From positions 1 to 54,555 of the forward strand of contig JAFZWN010000036.1 of NCBI GenBank assembly GCA_017617295.1: a stretch of 54,555 nucleotides of DNA, in the 5' to 3' direction. Of the stretch, positions 16,806-25,705 are shown piece after piece (position 1 is the first letter of the stretch; each line of letters starts with the position of its first letter). The notes beneath the pieces are model-generated. The model saw only the letters and a list, made by a program, of their open reading frames with translations. It did not search any database and had not been told where the DNA came from. The translations under genes and the position numbers were made by a program. The DNA comes from Clostridiales bacterium. GTDB taxonomy: Bacteria; Bacillota; Clostridia; Saccharofermentanales; Saccharofermentanaceae.

Positions 16806-18608
16806 ATGATACAATCCAGAACCCATAACTGCGGGCAGCTCCGCCTCGCTGATGCAGGCGCAAAGGTCACGCTCGTAGGCTGGCTCGAGAACATGAGAGA
16901 GGTAGGAAGCGCTCTGGGCTTTGTCGTCCTTCGTGATTTCTACGGCACGACACAGCTGGTCCTCGAGACCGAAGAGATGGTAAAGACATTCAAGGAGCTT
17001 AACAAGGAGTCCACGATCTCCGTTACCGGCACCGTCCGCGAGAGAAGTTCCAAGAATCCCAATCAGGCTACGGGCGACATCGAGGTCGTTCCCGAGTCCA
17101 TGACCGTCCTCGGCCGCTGCCGCTATAACGAACTTCCTTTCGAGATCAATCACTCAAGGGAAGCTGACGAGAACGCACGTCTCAAGTACCGTTACCTCGA
17201 CCTCCGTAATCCCGAGGTCAAGAAGAACATCATCCTGAGATGCAATGTCGTCGCTGCTCTCCGTAAGGCCATGACAGATCACGGGTTCCTTGAGATCACG
17301 ACACCCATCCTGACGGCTTCCTCTCCTGAGGGCGCCAGAGACTATCTCGTACCCGCCAGAAAGCATCCGGGCAAGTTCTATGCTCTTCCCCAGGCTCCCC
17401 AGCAGTTCAAGCAGCTCCTGATGGCTTCGGGATTCGACAGATATTTCCAGATCGCACCCTGTTTCCGTGACGAGGACGCCAGAGGCGACAGATCCCCCGG
17501 AGAGTTCTACCAGCTCGATATGGAGATGGCTTTCGCCACACAGGATGACGTATTCTCCGTTATCGAAGACGTTCTCCCTCCTGTATTTGCAGAGTACGGT
17601 AACTATAACCGCGCTTCGGGCGCTCCTTTTGTAAGGATCCCCTATCTCGAGGCAATGGAAAAGTACGGAACGGATAAGCCCGACCTCCGTATCGACCTTA
17701 CGGTACAGGATGCCACTTCCGTTCTGGCCGACTGCGGCTTCCCGCCCTTCGCTTCAAAGACAGAAGACGGTGCCGAGACCAATGTCAGGATCAAGGCCGT
17801 TGTCATCTCCGACTTCAAGGAGAGCCGTAAGTTCATCGACAAGAACATCTCCGACATCGAAGTCATCACGGGCAACAAGTCCTGCTGGTTCAGGATGGAC
17901 GAGAACGGCGAGATCGTCGGCGGTATCGCCAAGTTCGTAACGCCTATCAAGGACGCCGTCGTATCCGCTCTCGGCATCAAGCCCGGAGACCTCGTAGTAA
18001 TGTCCTGCGGCAAGCTCCTTGCAGCTCAGAAGACTGCGGGCGCTATCGTCAAGACTTTCGGCGCCACGGTTCCCGGTCATATGGATAAAGAGCAGTACAC
18101 GTTCTGCTGGATCGTCGATTTCCCCATGTACGAGATCGGTGAGGAGTCCGGCGAACTCGAGTTCTGCCACAACCCCTTCTCGATGCCCAGCGGCGGTCTT
18201 GAGACGTTGCTCAAGGCTGAGCGCGGCGAGATCGATCCTCTGTCCATCACGGCCGATCAGTACGACCTCGTATGTAACGGCGTCGAGCTCTCATCAGGCG
18301 CAGTCAGAAACCACGATCCCGAGATAATGATCAAGGCCTTTGAGATGGTAAGGCTCGGCGAGGAAGACGTTAAGGCCAAGTTCCCCGCCATGTATAACGC
18401 ATTCTGCTACGGCGCTCCGCCTCACGCAGGCATCGCTCCCGGCGTTGACCGTATGATCATGCTCCTGGCAGGCGAGGATACGATCCGTGAGATCATCCCC
18501 TTCCCCATGAACAAGAACGCCCAGGATATCATGATGGATGCTCCGGGCTACGTCACCGATAAGCAGCTTTCAGAGCTTCACATCAAGACGGTAACGGACG
18601 AAGAGTGA
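16806..18608 (+). CDS. aspS: Aspartyl-tRNA synthetase
   Basis: A 600-residue bacterial-type class II AspRS, normal length, that charges tRNA-Asp in the cytoplasm. The N-terminal OB-fold anticodon domain (residues 1-105) starts RTHNCGQLRLADAGAKVTLVGWLENMR. The class II core has RYLDLRNPEVKKNI, SSPEGARDYLVPAR (motif 1/2 region), FRDEDARGDRSPGEFYQLDMEM, the bacterial GAD insertion, and the terminal GVDRMIMLLAGEDTIREIIPFP. Whether it is discriminating or also charges tRNA-Asn cannot be judged here. It has its own promoter and a good terminator, so it is probably a single-gene transcript. No T-box is visible in front of it. Confidence 0.98.
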   Translation: MIQSRTHNCGQLRLADAGAKVTLVGWLENMREVGSALGFVVLRDFYGTTQLVLETEEMVKTFKELNKESTISVTGTVRERSSKNPNQATGDIEVVPESMTVLGRCRYNELPFEINHSREADENARLKYRYLDLRNPEVKKNIILRCNVVAALRKAMTDHGFLEITTPILTASSPEGARDYLVPARKHPGKFYALPQAPQQFKQLLMASGFDRYFQIAPCFRDEDARGDRSPGEFYQLDMEMAFATQDDVFSVIEDVLPPVFAEYGNYNRASGAPFVRIPYLEAMEKYGTDKPDLRIDLTVQDATSVLADCGFPPFASKTEDGAETNVRIKAVVISDFKESRKFIDKNISDIEVITGNKSCWFRMDENGEIVGGIAKFVTPIKDAVVSALGIKPGDLVVMSCGKLLAAQKTAGAIVKTFGATVPGHMDKEQYTFCWIVDFPMYEIGEESGELEFCHNPFSMPSGGLETLLKAERGEIDPLSITADQYDLVCNGVELSSGAVRNHDPEIMIKAFEMVRLGEEDVKAKFPAMYNAFCYGAPPHAGIAPGVDRMIMLLAGEDTIREIIPFPMNKNAQDIMMDAPGYVTDKQLSELHIKTVTDEE

Positions 18609-18633
18609 TCTCTTTATAAGTATACTTTCACGG

Positions 18634-18660
18634 CGGCACGCACATCGCGTGCCGTTTTTC
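18634..18660 (+). terminator. Rho-independent terminator of aspS
   Basis: A perfect 8-bp stem CGGCACGC/GCGTGCCG (18634-18641 and 18647-18654), 5-nt loop and T5 tail (18655-18659). Confidence 0.85.
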
Positions 18661-18712
18661 TTAAGCATTATGTCAATTGTTTATTGTTCATCGAAAATCT
18701 ATCCTTTATACC

Positions 18713-20119
18713 ATGGGTAAAAAAGAATTGAGAGCATCGATGACGCAGGGAAATCTGTGGACGGGGATACTCCTGTTCGCCCTGCCTCTGGCAGCGACGG
18801 GTATCCTCCAGCAGTTCTTCAATGCTGCGGATATAGCGATAGTAGGTAAATATACCGGGGAACAGGGCGAGCTCGCCATGGCGGCAGTCGGCGCGAACAG
18901 CCCCCTGGTAGGCATCGTCACGAATCTTTTTGTCGGGATCGCCCTGGGCACCAATGTCGTTATCGCGAACTCGATTGGAAGAGGCGACGGAAAGAGCATC
19001 AACAGGGCCGTTCATACGTCCATACTGATCGCCCTTTTCGGCGGACTCATATTCTCGCTGATCGCCCAGGCCTATGCCGTACCTATACTGTCTTCTCAGA
19101 ATGTCCCGGAGGAGGTACTGCCCTACGCGGTATTGTACTTCAGGATCTATATGCTCGGACTCCCGGTCATACTCCTCTATAACTTCGAGGCCGCGATACT
19201 GAGGGGAATGGGAAATACCACCACTCCCCTTCTGACGCTCTTTCTCTCGGGAGCTCTCAATGTCCTTCTGAACCTGTTCTTCGTCCTCAGACTGAAAAGG
19301 ACCGTCGACGGCGTCGCGATCGCCACGGTTGCCTCTAACGGAGTCAGCGCGCTGGTGCTCCTTATCTATCTCATGAAGAAGGACACTCCCGCGCGCGTAC
19401 GCCTCTCGGACCTTAGAATCGATACCCCGACTCTCGGAAAGATAATGAAGATAGGTATCCCCGCGGGCATCCAGTCCACGGTCTTCGGCATCGCCAACAT
19501 AATAATCCAGTCCTCGATCAATTCGCTCGGACCGCTGGTCATGGCATCGTCCTCCGCGGCCTTTAATATCGAGCTTTTCGCCTATTATGTGCTCAACAGC
19601 TTCAGCCAGGCCTGCACGAGCTTCACGGGCCAGAATTACGGTGCCGGCAAGATAGACCGCTGCAAGAAGGTCATCAGGCTCAGCATGATCGAAGGCATCA
19701 TCGCCATGGCCGTTGCCATCGCGGTCATCCTGTTCTTCGGAAAGGATATCCTTCACGTCTTCAACGACAGCCCCGACATCATAAACGTCGCATACGAGAG
19801 ACTCATGATCATCTTCTCGGCCTATATCTTCACGCTGTCCTACGAGGTCATATCCGGGTATCTTCGAGGCTTCGGAATATCTCTCATTCCCGCCATCCTC
19901 ACCACTGTAGGCATCTGCGGTGTCCGGCTGTCGTGGATCTTCCTCGTGTTCAATAACCATAAGACCTTCAATACGATAATGCTCGCATACCCTCTGAGCC
20001 TCTCGGCCACCGCGCTGATACTCTTCGTCGCACTTCTTATGATCCGCCCGTCGAGGAAAGCCGAAAACGAGAAAAAGAGGGCGCTGTCCAAGGCGGGGAA
20101 TTACCCCGAGGATCAGTGA
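18713..20119 (+). CDS. MATE-family multidrug/toxin efflux transporter
   Basis: A 468-residue inner-membrane antiporter of the MATE family (NorM/DinF superfamily), about twelve helices. It opens with KKELRASMTQGNLWTGILLFALPLAATGILQQFFNAADIAIVG, which is the family's usual N-terminus, and repeats the pattern near FTGQNYGAGKIDRCKK in the second half. I chose the ATG at 18713 because it gives the standard start; a TTG at 18677 is possible but adds atypical residues. No ribosome site is visible and a TATACC box directly abuts the ATG, so it may be leaderless. It is followed 80 bp later by lysA. The substrate is unknown. Confidence 0.92.
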   Translation: MGKKELRASMTQGNLWTGILLFALPLAATGILQQFFNAADIAIVGKYTGEQGELAMAAVGANSPLVGIVTNLFVGIALGTNVVIANSIGRGDGKSINRAVHTSILIALFGGLIFSLIAQAYAVPILSSQNVPEEVLPYAVLYFRIYMLGLPVILLYNFEAAILRGMGNTTTPLLTLFLSGALNVLLNLFFVLRLKRTVDGVAIATVASNGVSALVLLIYLMKKDTPARVRLSDLRIDTPTLGKIMKIGIPAGIQSTVFGIANIIIQSSINSLGPLVMASSSAAFNIELFAYYVLNSFSQACTSFTGQNYGAGKIDRCKKVIRLSMIEGIIAMAVAIAVILFFGKDILHVFNDSPDIINVAYERLMIIFSAYIFTLSYEVISGYLRGFGISLIPAILTTVGICGVRLSWIFLVFNNHKTFNTIMLAYPLSLSATALILFVALLMIRPSRKAENEKKRALSKAGNYPEDQ

Positions 20120-20198
20120 TCCGTTAACTGTTCCGCCCTTGTCCGGCTGTATGCCCCGTGTTATCATTACATGCAAAAAAGAACCGGAGACAGGATTT

Positions 20199-21476
20199 AT
20201 GAAGAGACCGTTTTTGACAAAAGAAAGAGCGGAAGAGATCGCCGCCACCTACCCCACACCCTTTCATATCTACGACGAGAAGGGCATCAGGGAGAACGCG
20301 AGAGCCCTGAAAAAGGCATTTTCGTGGAATAAAGGATATCGCGAATTCTTCGCGGTCAAGGCGACGCCCAATCCCACGATCCTCCGAATACTCAATGAGG
20401 AAGGATGCGGCACGGACTGCTCCTCCATGGCGGAACTCGTCATCTCCGAGCGCTGCGGCATAACCGGCAGCTCCATCATGTTCTCCTCCAACGATACGCC
20501 CGCTTCCGAGTTCGTAAAGTGCGCGGAGCTCGGCGGCACCATCAATCTCGACGACATAACTCATATAGATTTCTGTCTTAACGCTCTCGGCGGCAAGCTC
20601 CCCGAGAGGATGTCATGCCGTTTTAATCCAGGCGGACTCTTCACTCTGGGCGAGAGCAGCGAGGGCTTCCAGGTAATGGACAACCCCGGCGACTCCAAAT
20701 ACGGCATGACCGAGGACCAGATAATGGAAGCGTATAAGAGACTGTCTTCCCTGGGTGTCAAAGAGCTCGGCATCCACGCCTTCCTGGCCAGTAACACTGT
20801 TACAAACGCCTACTATCCCGCGCTCGCGGCGATCCTTTCCAAGCTCGCCTTAAAGATCCGCGAGAAGACCGGAGTGACCCTCTCGTTCATCAATCTCTCG
20901 GGCGGAGTCGGCGTCGCCTACAGACCCGACCAGACCCCGAACGACATCGCGGTCATCGGCGAAGGCGTTCGCGAGAGATTTGAAGAGATCCTGGTCCCCG
21001 CAGGTATGGGCGACACCGCGATCTACACCGAACTCGGGCGCTTCATGCTCGCCCCTTACGGACAGCTCATCACGCGCGTAACTCACGAAAAGCACATCTA
21101 CAAGGAATATATCGGCGTCGACGCCTGCGCGGCCAACCTCATGAGACCTGCGATGTACGGCGCATACCACCACATCACCGTCCTCGGCAAGGAGGATCAG
21201 CCCTGCGATCACACGTACGACATAACGGGGTCGCTCTGCGAGAACAACGATAAGTTCGCCATCGACCGTAAGCTCCCCAAGATCGACATCGGAGACATCA
21301 TCGCCATCCACGACACCGGCGCTCACGGCTTCTCCATGGGCTATAACTATAATGGCAGACTCTGGTCCGCCGAGCTCCTGCTCAGAGAAGACGGCTCCGT
21401 CGTTCAGATCAGGCGCCCCCAGACCATCGACGATTACCTGGCCACCCTGGACGGTTACTGGGATATCAAGGTGTGA
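20199..21476 (+). CDS. lysA: Diaminopimelate decarboxylase
   Basis: A 425-residue PLP enzyme of the ornithine/DAP/arginine decarboxylase fold (group IV) that makes lysine from meso-diaminopimelate. Landmarks are YPTPFHIYDEKGIRENA at the N-terminus, the PLP Lys segment FFAVKATPNP, GCGTDCSSMAEL, the glycine-rich NLSGGVGVAYRPDQ phosphate-binding loop, TELGRFMLAPYGQL, and GSLCENNDKFA with the active-site Cys, ending in YNYNGRLWSAELLL. It belongs to a LysA-like branch common in Clostridia, so a related decarboxylase role is a minor alternative. Start chosen at the ATG preceded by CCGGAGACAGG. No lysine riboswitch fits the 80-bp gap upstream. Confidence 0.88.
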   Translation: MKRPFLTKERAEEIAATYPTPFHIYDEKGIRENARALKKAFSWNKGYREFFAVKATPNPTILRILNEEGCGTDCSSMAELVISERCGITGSSIMFSSNDTPASEFVKCAELGGTINLDDITHIDFCLNALGGKLPERMSCRFNPGGLFTLGESSEGFQVMDNPGDSKYGMTEDQIMEAYKRLSSLGVKELGIHAFLASNTVTNAYYPALAAILSKLALKIREKTGVTLSFINLSGGVGVAYRPDQTPNDIAVIGEGVRERFEEILVPAGMGDTAIYTELGRFMLAPYGQLITRVTHEKHIYKEYIGVDACAANLMRPAMYGAYHHITVLGKEDQPCDHTYDITGSLCENNDKFAIDRKLPKIDIGDIIAIHDTGAHGFSMGYNYNGRLWSAELLLREDGSVVQIRRPQTIDDYLATLDGYWDIKV

Positions 21477-21586
21477 GTTATTAAGGGGCGCGGCTTCTCG
21501 GGCAGGGAACGATCTTCAAGGGAAATCATCAGACTTGCCCACTCACCCGGCTTCTAAACAAGCTATTTTGAAAAATGCCGATTTAG

Positions 21587-21829
21587 GTTGCATTAATGGT
21601 CTGAAAATCATAAAAAGGTTGTAAGTCGGGTCAAAAGATCTCTGATCAGGTTGTAAGCAAGGTTCAAAAAATCCAGATCATGTTGTATCGCCATGCAACG
21701 AAATCTTGATCTTCCGGAACCTGATTACAACGAAATGGGGATTTTTCACACCCGACTTACAACGAAATGGGGAATTTTCACACCCGACTTACAACGAAAA
21801 ACGGATTTTTTCCGGATTTCGTTGTATCG
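21587..21829. repeat. Array of imperfect 32-bp units in dyad arrangement (family B)
   Basis: Plus-oriented units start GTTGTA or GTTGCA at 21587, 21618, 21650 and 21682 (spacing 31-32). Minus-oriented units end TTACAAC at 21731, 21763 and 21795 (spacing exactly 32). GTTGTAAGTCGGGT (21618-21631) pairs perfectly with ACCCGACTTACAAC (21782-21795). The pairs 21650/21763 and 21682/21731 share the same centre, near 21706.5, so the whole array is one long imperfect hairpin. A terminal hairpin TACAACGAAA/TTTCGTTGTA lies at 21791-21826. It fills much of the 450-bp gap after lysA; 21477-21586 shows nothing recognisable. Confidence 0.85.
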
Positions 21830-21860
21830 AAGCGCCCGTGGGCACAGTCATCAATATGGT

Positions 21861-21889
21861 TTGACACATCTGCCTCTTTAGGATATCTT
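21861..21889 (+). promoter_or_regulatory. SigmaA-type promoter of the PstS-like lipoprotein
   Basis: TTGACA (21861-21866), 17-bp spacer, TATCTT (21884-21889). An AAGGA site and the ATG at 21927 follow. Confidence 0.75.
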
Positions 21890-21926
21890 CTTTATTATTC
21901 AAACAGAGTATAAGGATAAACAGATC

Positions 21927-23003
21927 ATGAAGAACTTTAAAAAGATAGCGGCATCCGTTGTCGCACTGTCACTTATAGCGGGAACGGTTTCCGCTTGCAC
22001 ATCCAAAGAAACAGAAGATACGACCGAAGCGGTCACGTCGCAGAGCGAGACGAGCGAAGAGCCTGAGTCTGAGTCCGAGTCTGAAACGGAATCCGAGACG
22101 GGAACAGAGACGACGCCCGAGGAGACTGAAACGGCCGCACCGACCGAGTCGTCCGAACCGGAAACCGAGATATCGGTCGTTGATAACAGTTTCCGTTTTA
22201 CGAGGTCCAACTTCCCCACTCTCGACGGTTCCACATCGATGAAGCCGATGGGCGAGGCCATCGCGAGCGTGCTCCTCGGTATCGACAGAGAGGAAGCATC
22301 GGAGATGCTCGAGTTCCACAGGACTACACAGTCATTCAACTATCTCATGAACGGATCCGCGGACGTTCTCATCTGCGCGCAGCCGAGTCAGGAGATATTC
22401 GACACCATGGAGGAGAATAACTTCGAATATGAGATGGCGCCTTTCGCAACGGAAGCGCTCGTCTTTATCGTAAATGCCAATAACCCCGTGGATTCGCTCA
22501 CGACAGAGCAGATACAGGGCATCTATACCGGCGAGATCACGAACTGGTCGCAGGTGGGCGGAAACGATTCCGAGATAGTTCCGATCCAGAGGAATCACGA
22601 GGCAGGCTCGCAGGTCATGATGGAGAACCTCGTTATGGACGGTCTTACGATGATGGAACCCCCGACGACTTATGTTGCCACGGAGATGAACGCTCTCATG
22701 GAAGTCATCAGATCCTACGACAATACGGCAGATGCCATTGGCTATTCGGTCTATTACTATGCGGCCAACATGAGCATGGCTGACGGTCTGAAGATAATCG
22801 CAGTCGACGGGGTACAGCCTTCCGAGCAGACCATCGCCGACGCTTCCTATCCTTTCAGGAATCCTTATTTCGTGGTCATCAACAGCAACGAGCGCGAGGA
22901 TTCTCCCTCCAGGATACTTTATAACTGGCTCCTTTCAGAGGAAGGCCAGAGCCTCGTCTCGGCCGAGGGTTATGTCCCCGTGGGCGCTTTGGAAAGCAAC
23001 TGA
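21927..23003 (+). CDS. PstS-like phosphate-binding lipoprotein
   Basis: A 358-residue extracytoplasmic solute-binding lipoprotein. The signal peptide ends in the lipobox GTVSAC (Cys at about residue 24). A 60-residue linker made almost wholly of E, S and T keeps the domain away from the membrane. The binding domain starts at about 90 with LDGSTSMKPMGEAIASVLLG, the phosphate-loop motif of PstS. It continues with ALVFIVNANNPVDSLTTEQIQGIYTGEITNWSQVGG and RNHEAGSQVMMENLV, all standard PstS landmarks. No pstC, pstA, pstB or phoU is nearby, so it may serve as a sensor or cooperate with a distant transporter. The WG-repeat lipoprotein follows 18 bp later. Confidence 0.88.
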   Translation: MKNFKKIAASVVALSLIAGTVSACTSKETEDTTEAVTSQSETSEEPESESESETESETGTETTPEETETAAPTESSEPETEISVVDNSFRFTRSNFPTLDGSTSMKPMGEAIASVLLGIDREEASEMLEFHRTTQSFNYLMNGSADVLICAQPSQEIFDTMEENNFEYEMAPFATEALVFIVNANNPVDSLTTEQIQGIYTGEITNWSQVGGNDSEIVPIQRNHEAGSQVMMENLVMDGLTMMEPPTTYVATEMNALMEVIRSYDNTADAIGYSVYYYAANMSMADGLKIIAVDGVQPSEQTIADASYPFRNPYFVVINSNEREDSPSRILYNWLLSEEGQSLVSAEGYVPVGALESN

Positions 23004-23021
23004 CCTCAAAGGTAAAATGGT

Positions 23022-24764
23022 ATGAGAAGAAGACTTGTAACCGCGATCTTAACAGCATCATTTATCCCGGGGATCCTCTTTACGGGATGTGATTCCAAAC
23101 CCTCATCGGAGAGTGATCCCGGTGACGGAAGCACGGTCACAAAAGAGACGACGGAAGGACCGACAGAGGCTTCGCCGACACCTACGCCGACACCGTCTCC
23201 CACGCCGACTCCCACGGAGATCCCCGAGCCGACCGTGTCCGTGGTCACTTCGAATATGTATGACGGGATCGTAGTCCATACGGACTGGTCAAGTTACACG
23301 CCTTATTCGGCGGAAGCTCCCGAAAGCGTTTATACCAGACTCCGTGACGACTATATCGACGAATTCTATCCTTCCGGAGAATACGGTCATCTCTTCCCGT
23401 TTCTCGGAGAGTCGAGGATGCTTCTGAATAACGACCGTGACAACCGCTACGGTCTTATCGACATAAACGGAAGGATAGTTTGCGATCCGGTCTTCTATTC
23501 GATAAGCGAGATCCCCAACCTGGATCTTTATATCACTACCACCATCTCGCCGGAAGGAACGCGCAAATACGGCGTGCTCAAAAGGGACGGTTCGTTTTAC
23601 AGCGGCCAGGTGTACGATCATGACTACGAATATAATGACGGAAATCTCATAATGCTGAAACGTCTTCCCGACATGCTCCTTGTCACGGTGTACGGCGAAG
23701 GATGCGAGACCGTGATCCCCGAATGTGAGTTCAGGATCGATTTCTCCGCATTCGATACCATTACAGCCGATTATGAAACGGGTGAGCAGCGTTCGCTCGA
23801 TTACAGTGACGAATGGATCTTCATCCGCTATGTCATGCCTGACGGACATGCGCTGATATATAACTATTACGGCGGAGAGACAGAGTGGATCGATTACCGT
23901 ACCGGAGAGGTCGTAGCACCTTGCACTTACGATATCTACGCGTCGCTTTCGAGGCTGTCCGGTGACGTATTCACGTATGAAAATAATGAGACACATACCA
24001 TGGGCATGACGGATTCGTCAGGAAATGAGATCCTCCCCTGCGAATATGATTACATAAACGATCTGGGCGACGGGACATATATCGTCAGTGACTCGGATTC
24101 TTCATCGCGCCTGATCGACGGAAACGGAAATACGGTCCGGGAATATGAAAGCCGCATGATCTATGCGGACGGGCTATTCTATTCGTTTGAAGGCGCCGGA
24201 ACGAGCGACCGGCATATCGTGGTCCTGGACCGCGATTATAACGAGATCGAGACGATCGACGACTATCTGAGAGACGTGACTCCCCTGGATGATCATTATG
24301 AACAGTCCTATGAAGGTGACTCTTTCCATACGACCTCCCTGCCCCTTTTAAGTTCCGCAAATCATATCTACAATCTTCTCGAGGGAACGAGACTCACCTA
24401 TCAGTCCGGCAGAAGCCATTTCGCTCTCGGAGACCACATAATCGTCCGTGACTGGAACAATGACAGACCATGGGCCGTATATGACATTCAACTGAACGAG
24501 ATCGTATCGGGAACATATTACGGGACTTTCGATCTCGATCCCCTTACGGGTATCGGCTACATACTGACAGATGACGGAACCGTTTACAGTACAACCTCGG
24601 ATGAACCGTACCTCAGTACGGACATAGATGAACTCGTCAGATATTCCATGTTTGTGTTTGACGGCAGGGTCTGTCTCACGGGATCCGACGGCACGTTCGT
24701 ATTCGATCCCGCCGGGGAAGTGATCTTTCATTATCAGCCGGTAAACAATGACGATATCGATTAA
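23022..24764 (+). CDS. WG-repeat lipoprotein
   Basis: A 580-residue exported lipoprotein. The signal peptide ends in LFTGC (Cys at about 22), followed by an S/T-rich linker with a TPTPTPSPTPTP run. The remainder contains several WG-type beta repeats, recognisable as NRYGLIDINGRIVCDPVFYS, RKYGVLKRDGSFY, GMTDSSGNEILPCEYDYI and DGTYIVSDSDSS. WG repeats form propeller-like surfaces and are usually protein- or glycan-binding; no enzymatic motif is visible. The gene is 18 bp behind the PstS-like gene and probably cotranscribed. Its last four bases overlap the stop of the convergent DUF3737 gene. Confidence 0.82.
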   Translation: MRRRLVTAILTASFIPGILFTGCDSKPSSESDPGDGSTVTKETTEGPTEASPTPTPTPSPTPTPTEIPEPTVSVVTSNMYDGIVVHTDWSSYTPYSAEAPESVYTRLRDDYIDEFYPSGEYGHLFPFLGESRMLLNNDRDNRYGLIDINGRIVCDPVFYSISEIPNLDLYITTTISPEGTRKYGVLKRDGSFYSGQVYDHDYEYNDGNLIMLKRLPDMLLVTVYGEGCETVIPECEFRIDFSAFDTITADYETGEQRSLDYSDEWIFIRYVMPDGHALIYNYYGGETEWIDYRTGEVVAPCTYDIYASLSRLSGDVFTYENNETHTMGMTDSSGNEILPCEYDYINDLGDGTYIVSDSDSSSRLIDGNGNTVREYESRMIYADGLFYSFEGAGTSDRHIVVLDRDYNEIETIDDYLRDVTPLDDHYEQSYEGDSFHTTSLPLLSSANHIYNLLEGTRLTYQSGRSHFALGDHIIVRDWNNDRPWAVYDIQLNEIVSGTYYGTFDLDPLTGIGYILTDDGTVYSTTSDEPYLSTDIDELVRYSMFVFDGRVCLTGSDGTFVFDPAGEVIFHYQPVNNDDID

Positions 24765-25597
24765 TCGAAAGTAATTATCTCCGCTTTCGAGTCGGGATCA
24801 TCCCTTATGATCTCTTTTACGGAACGGACCCTTATGGCTCCGCTTCTCGGATTCTTTATGCTTATGACCGAAGTTACGATCTGCGCGTCGACGTCAGACT
24901 TCTCGAAAGACAGATCCGCATCCTCCATCCTGCAGTTTATGAGCTTCAAGCCCCTGCAGTAGCACAGAGGCTGCGTGCCCCTTATCGTGCAGTTCTCAAA
25001 GGTCACGTTCTCACAGTACCAGGCCAGATATTCGCCGTTTATGATGCTGTCTTTAACGACGACATCCCTGGCATGCCAGAATGCGTCCTTGGTATTGAAC
25101 TCGCATCCTGTGAATGTCGCATTGGTAATATACTGAAATGAATACTTGCCCGCGAGCTTCACGTTATCAAAAGTAAGATCCTTCGATCTCATCATGAAGT
25201 ATTCGCTCTCGGCTTTACAGTCCTTCATGCTGATGCCGGTTACGGACCACCCGAATTCGGGGGACACGATATCGCAGTTTACCATCTCGACATTGCTGCA
25301 TTCGCGCAGTGCCTTGATCCCGTGAAGCTTGGTGCCATTTATCGTTATGTCTTTGGAATACCAGATCGCGGCCCTGCACTTGTCGGTCATCTCACTGCCT
25401 TCGATCGTCAGATCCGTATCATGCCAGAAAGGATAGCGAAGGTTAAAGAAGCTGTCCGCGACCCTGATGTCGGTGCTCTCCTTCAGAGCGCTCTCGCCGT
25501 CGGCCGGCCCGTCAAAACAGCAGGATATCACTTTCACTTCCCGGCTGCCGTACAGAGCTCTCTCCTCTTCGAATATCTCGTTTCTGTATACCTTCAT
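24761..25597 (-). CDS. DUF3737 right-handed beta-helix protein
   Basis: A 278-residue soluble protein that I recognise as the DUF3737 family. It is built of repeated short strands with periodic Asn, Asp and Cys turns, such as FWHDTDLTIEGSEM, IWYSKDITINGTKL, EYFMMRSKDLTFDNVKL and LAWYCENVTFENCTI, predicting a right-handed beta helix like pentapeptide-repeat or pectin-lyase folds. No catalytic motif is clear; the function of the family is not established to my knowledge. The ribosome site is weak. Its 3' end overlaps the convergent WG-repeat gene by four bases. Confidence 0.85.
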   Translation of the reverse strand: MKVYRNEIFEEERALYGSREVKVISCCFDGPADGESALKESTDIRVADSFFNLRYPFWHDTDLTIEGSEMTDKCRAAIWYSKDITINGTKLHGIKALRECSNVEMVNCDIVSPEFGWSVTGISMKDCKAESEYFMMRSKDLTFDNVKLAGKYSFQYITNATFTGCEFNTKDAFWHARDVVVKDSIINGEYLAWYCENVTFENCTIRGTQPLCYCRGLKLINCRMEDADLSFEKSDVDAQIVTSVISIKNPRSGAIRVRSVKEIIRDDPDSKAEIITFD

Positions 25598-25705
25598 TAA
25601 CCGTTCCCGTCACTTTCTCAGAATGCCCGGGAGGGTCATCCCCTCTCTGACATCAAAGATTATAACAGTAATATTAAAACAAAGTCATGACATATATCTG
25701 AATAT

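Noticed and set aside
20120..20198. Lysine riboswitch in front of lysA
   Set aside because: The 79-bp gap is too short for the about 180-nt aptamer and lacks its conserved motifs.
18668..20248. A 526-codon open frame on the minus strand
   Set aside because: It lies antisense to the MATE transporter, is rich in charged low-complexity residues and matches no family. It is a shadow of a long GC-rich gene.
21587..21829. CRISPR array
   Set aside because: Units change orientation half-way, the conserved part is short, and the spacer-like parts are themselves related. No cas gene is in the window.
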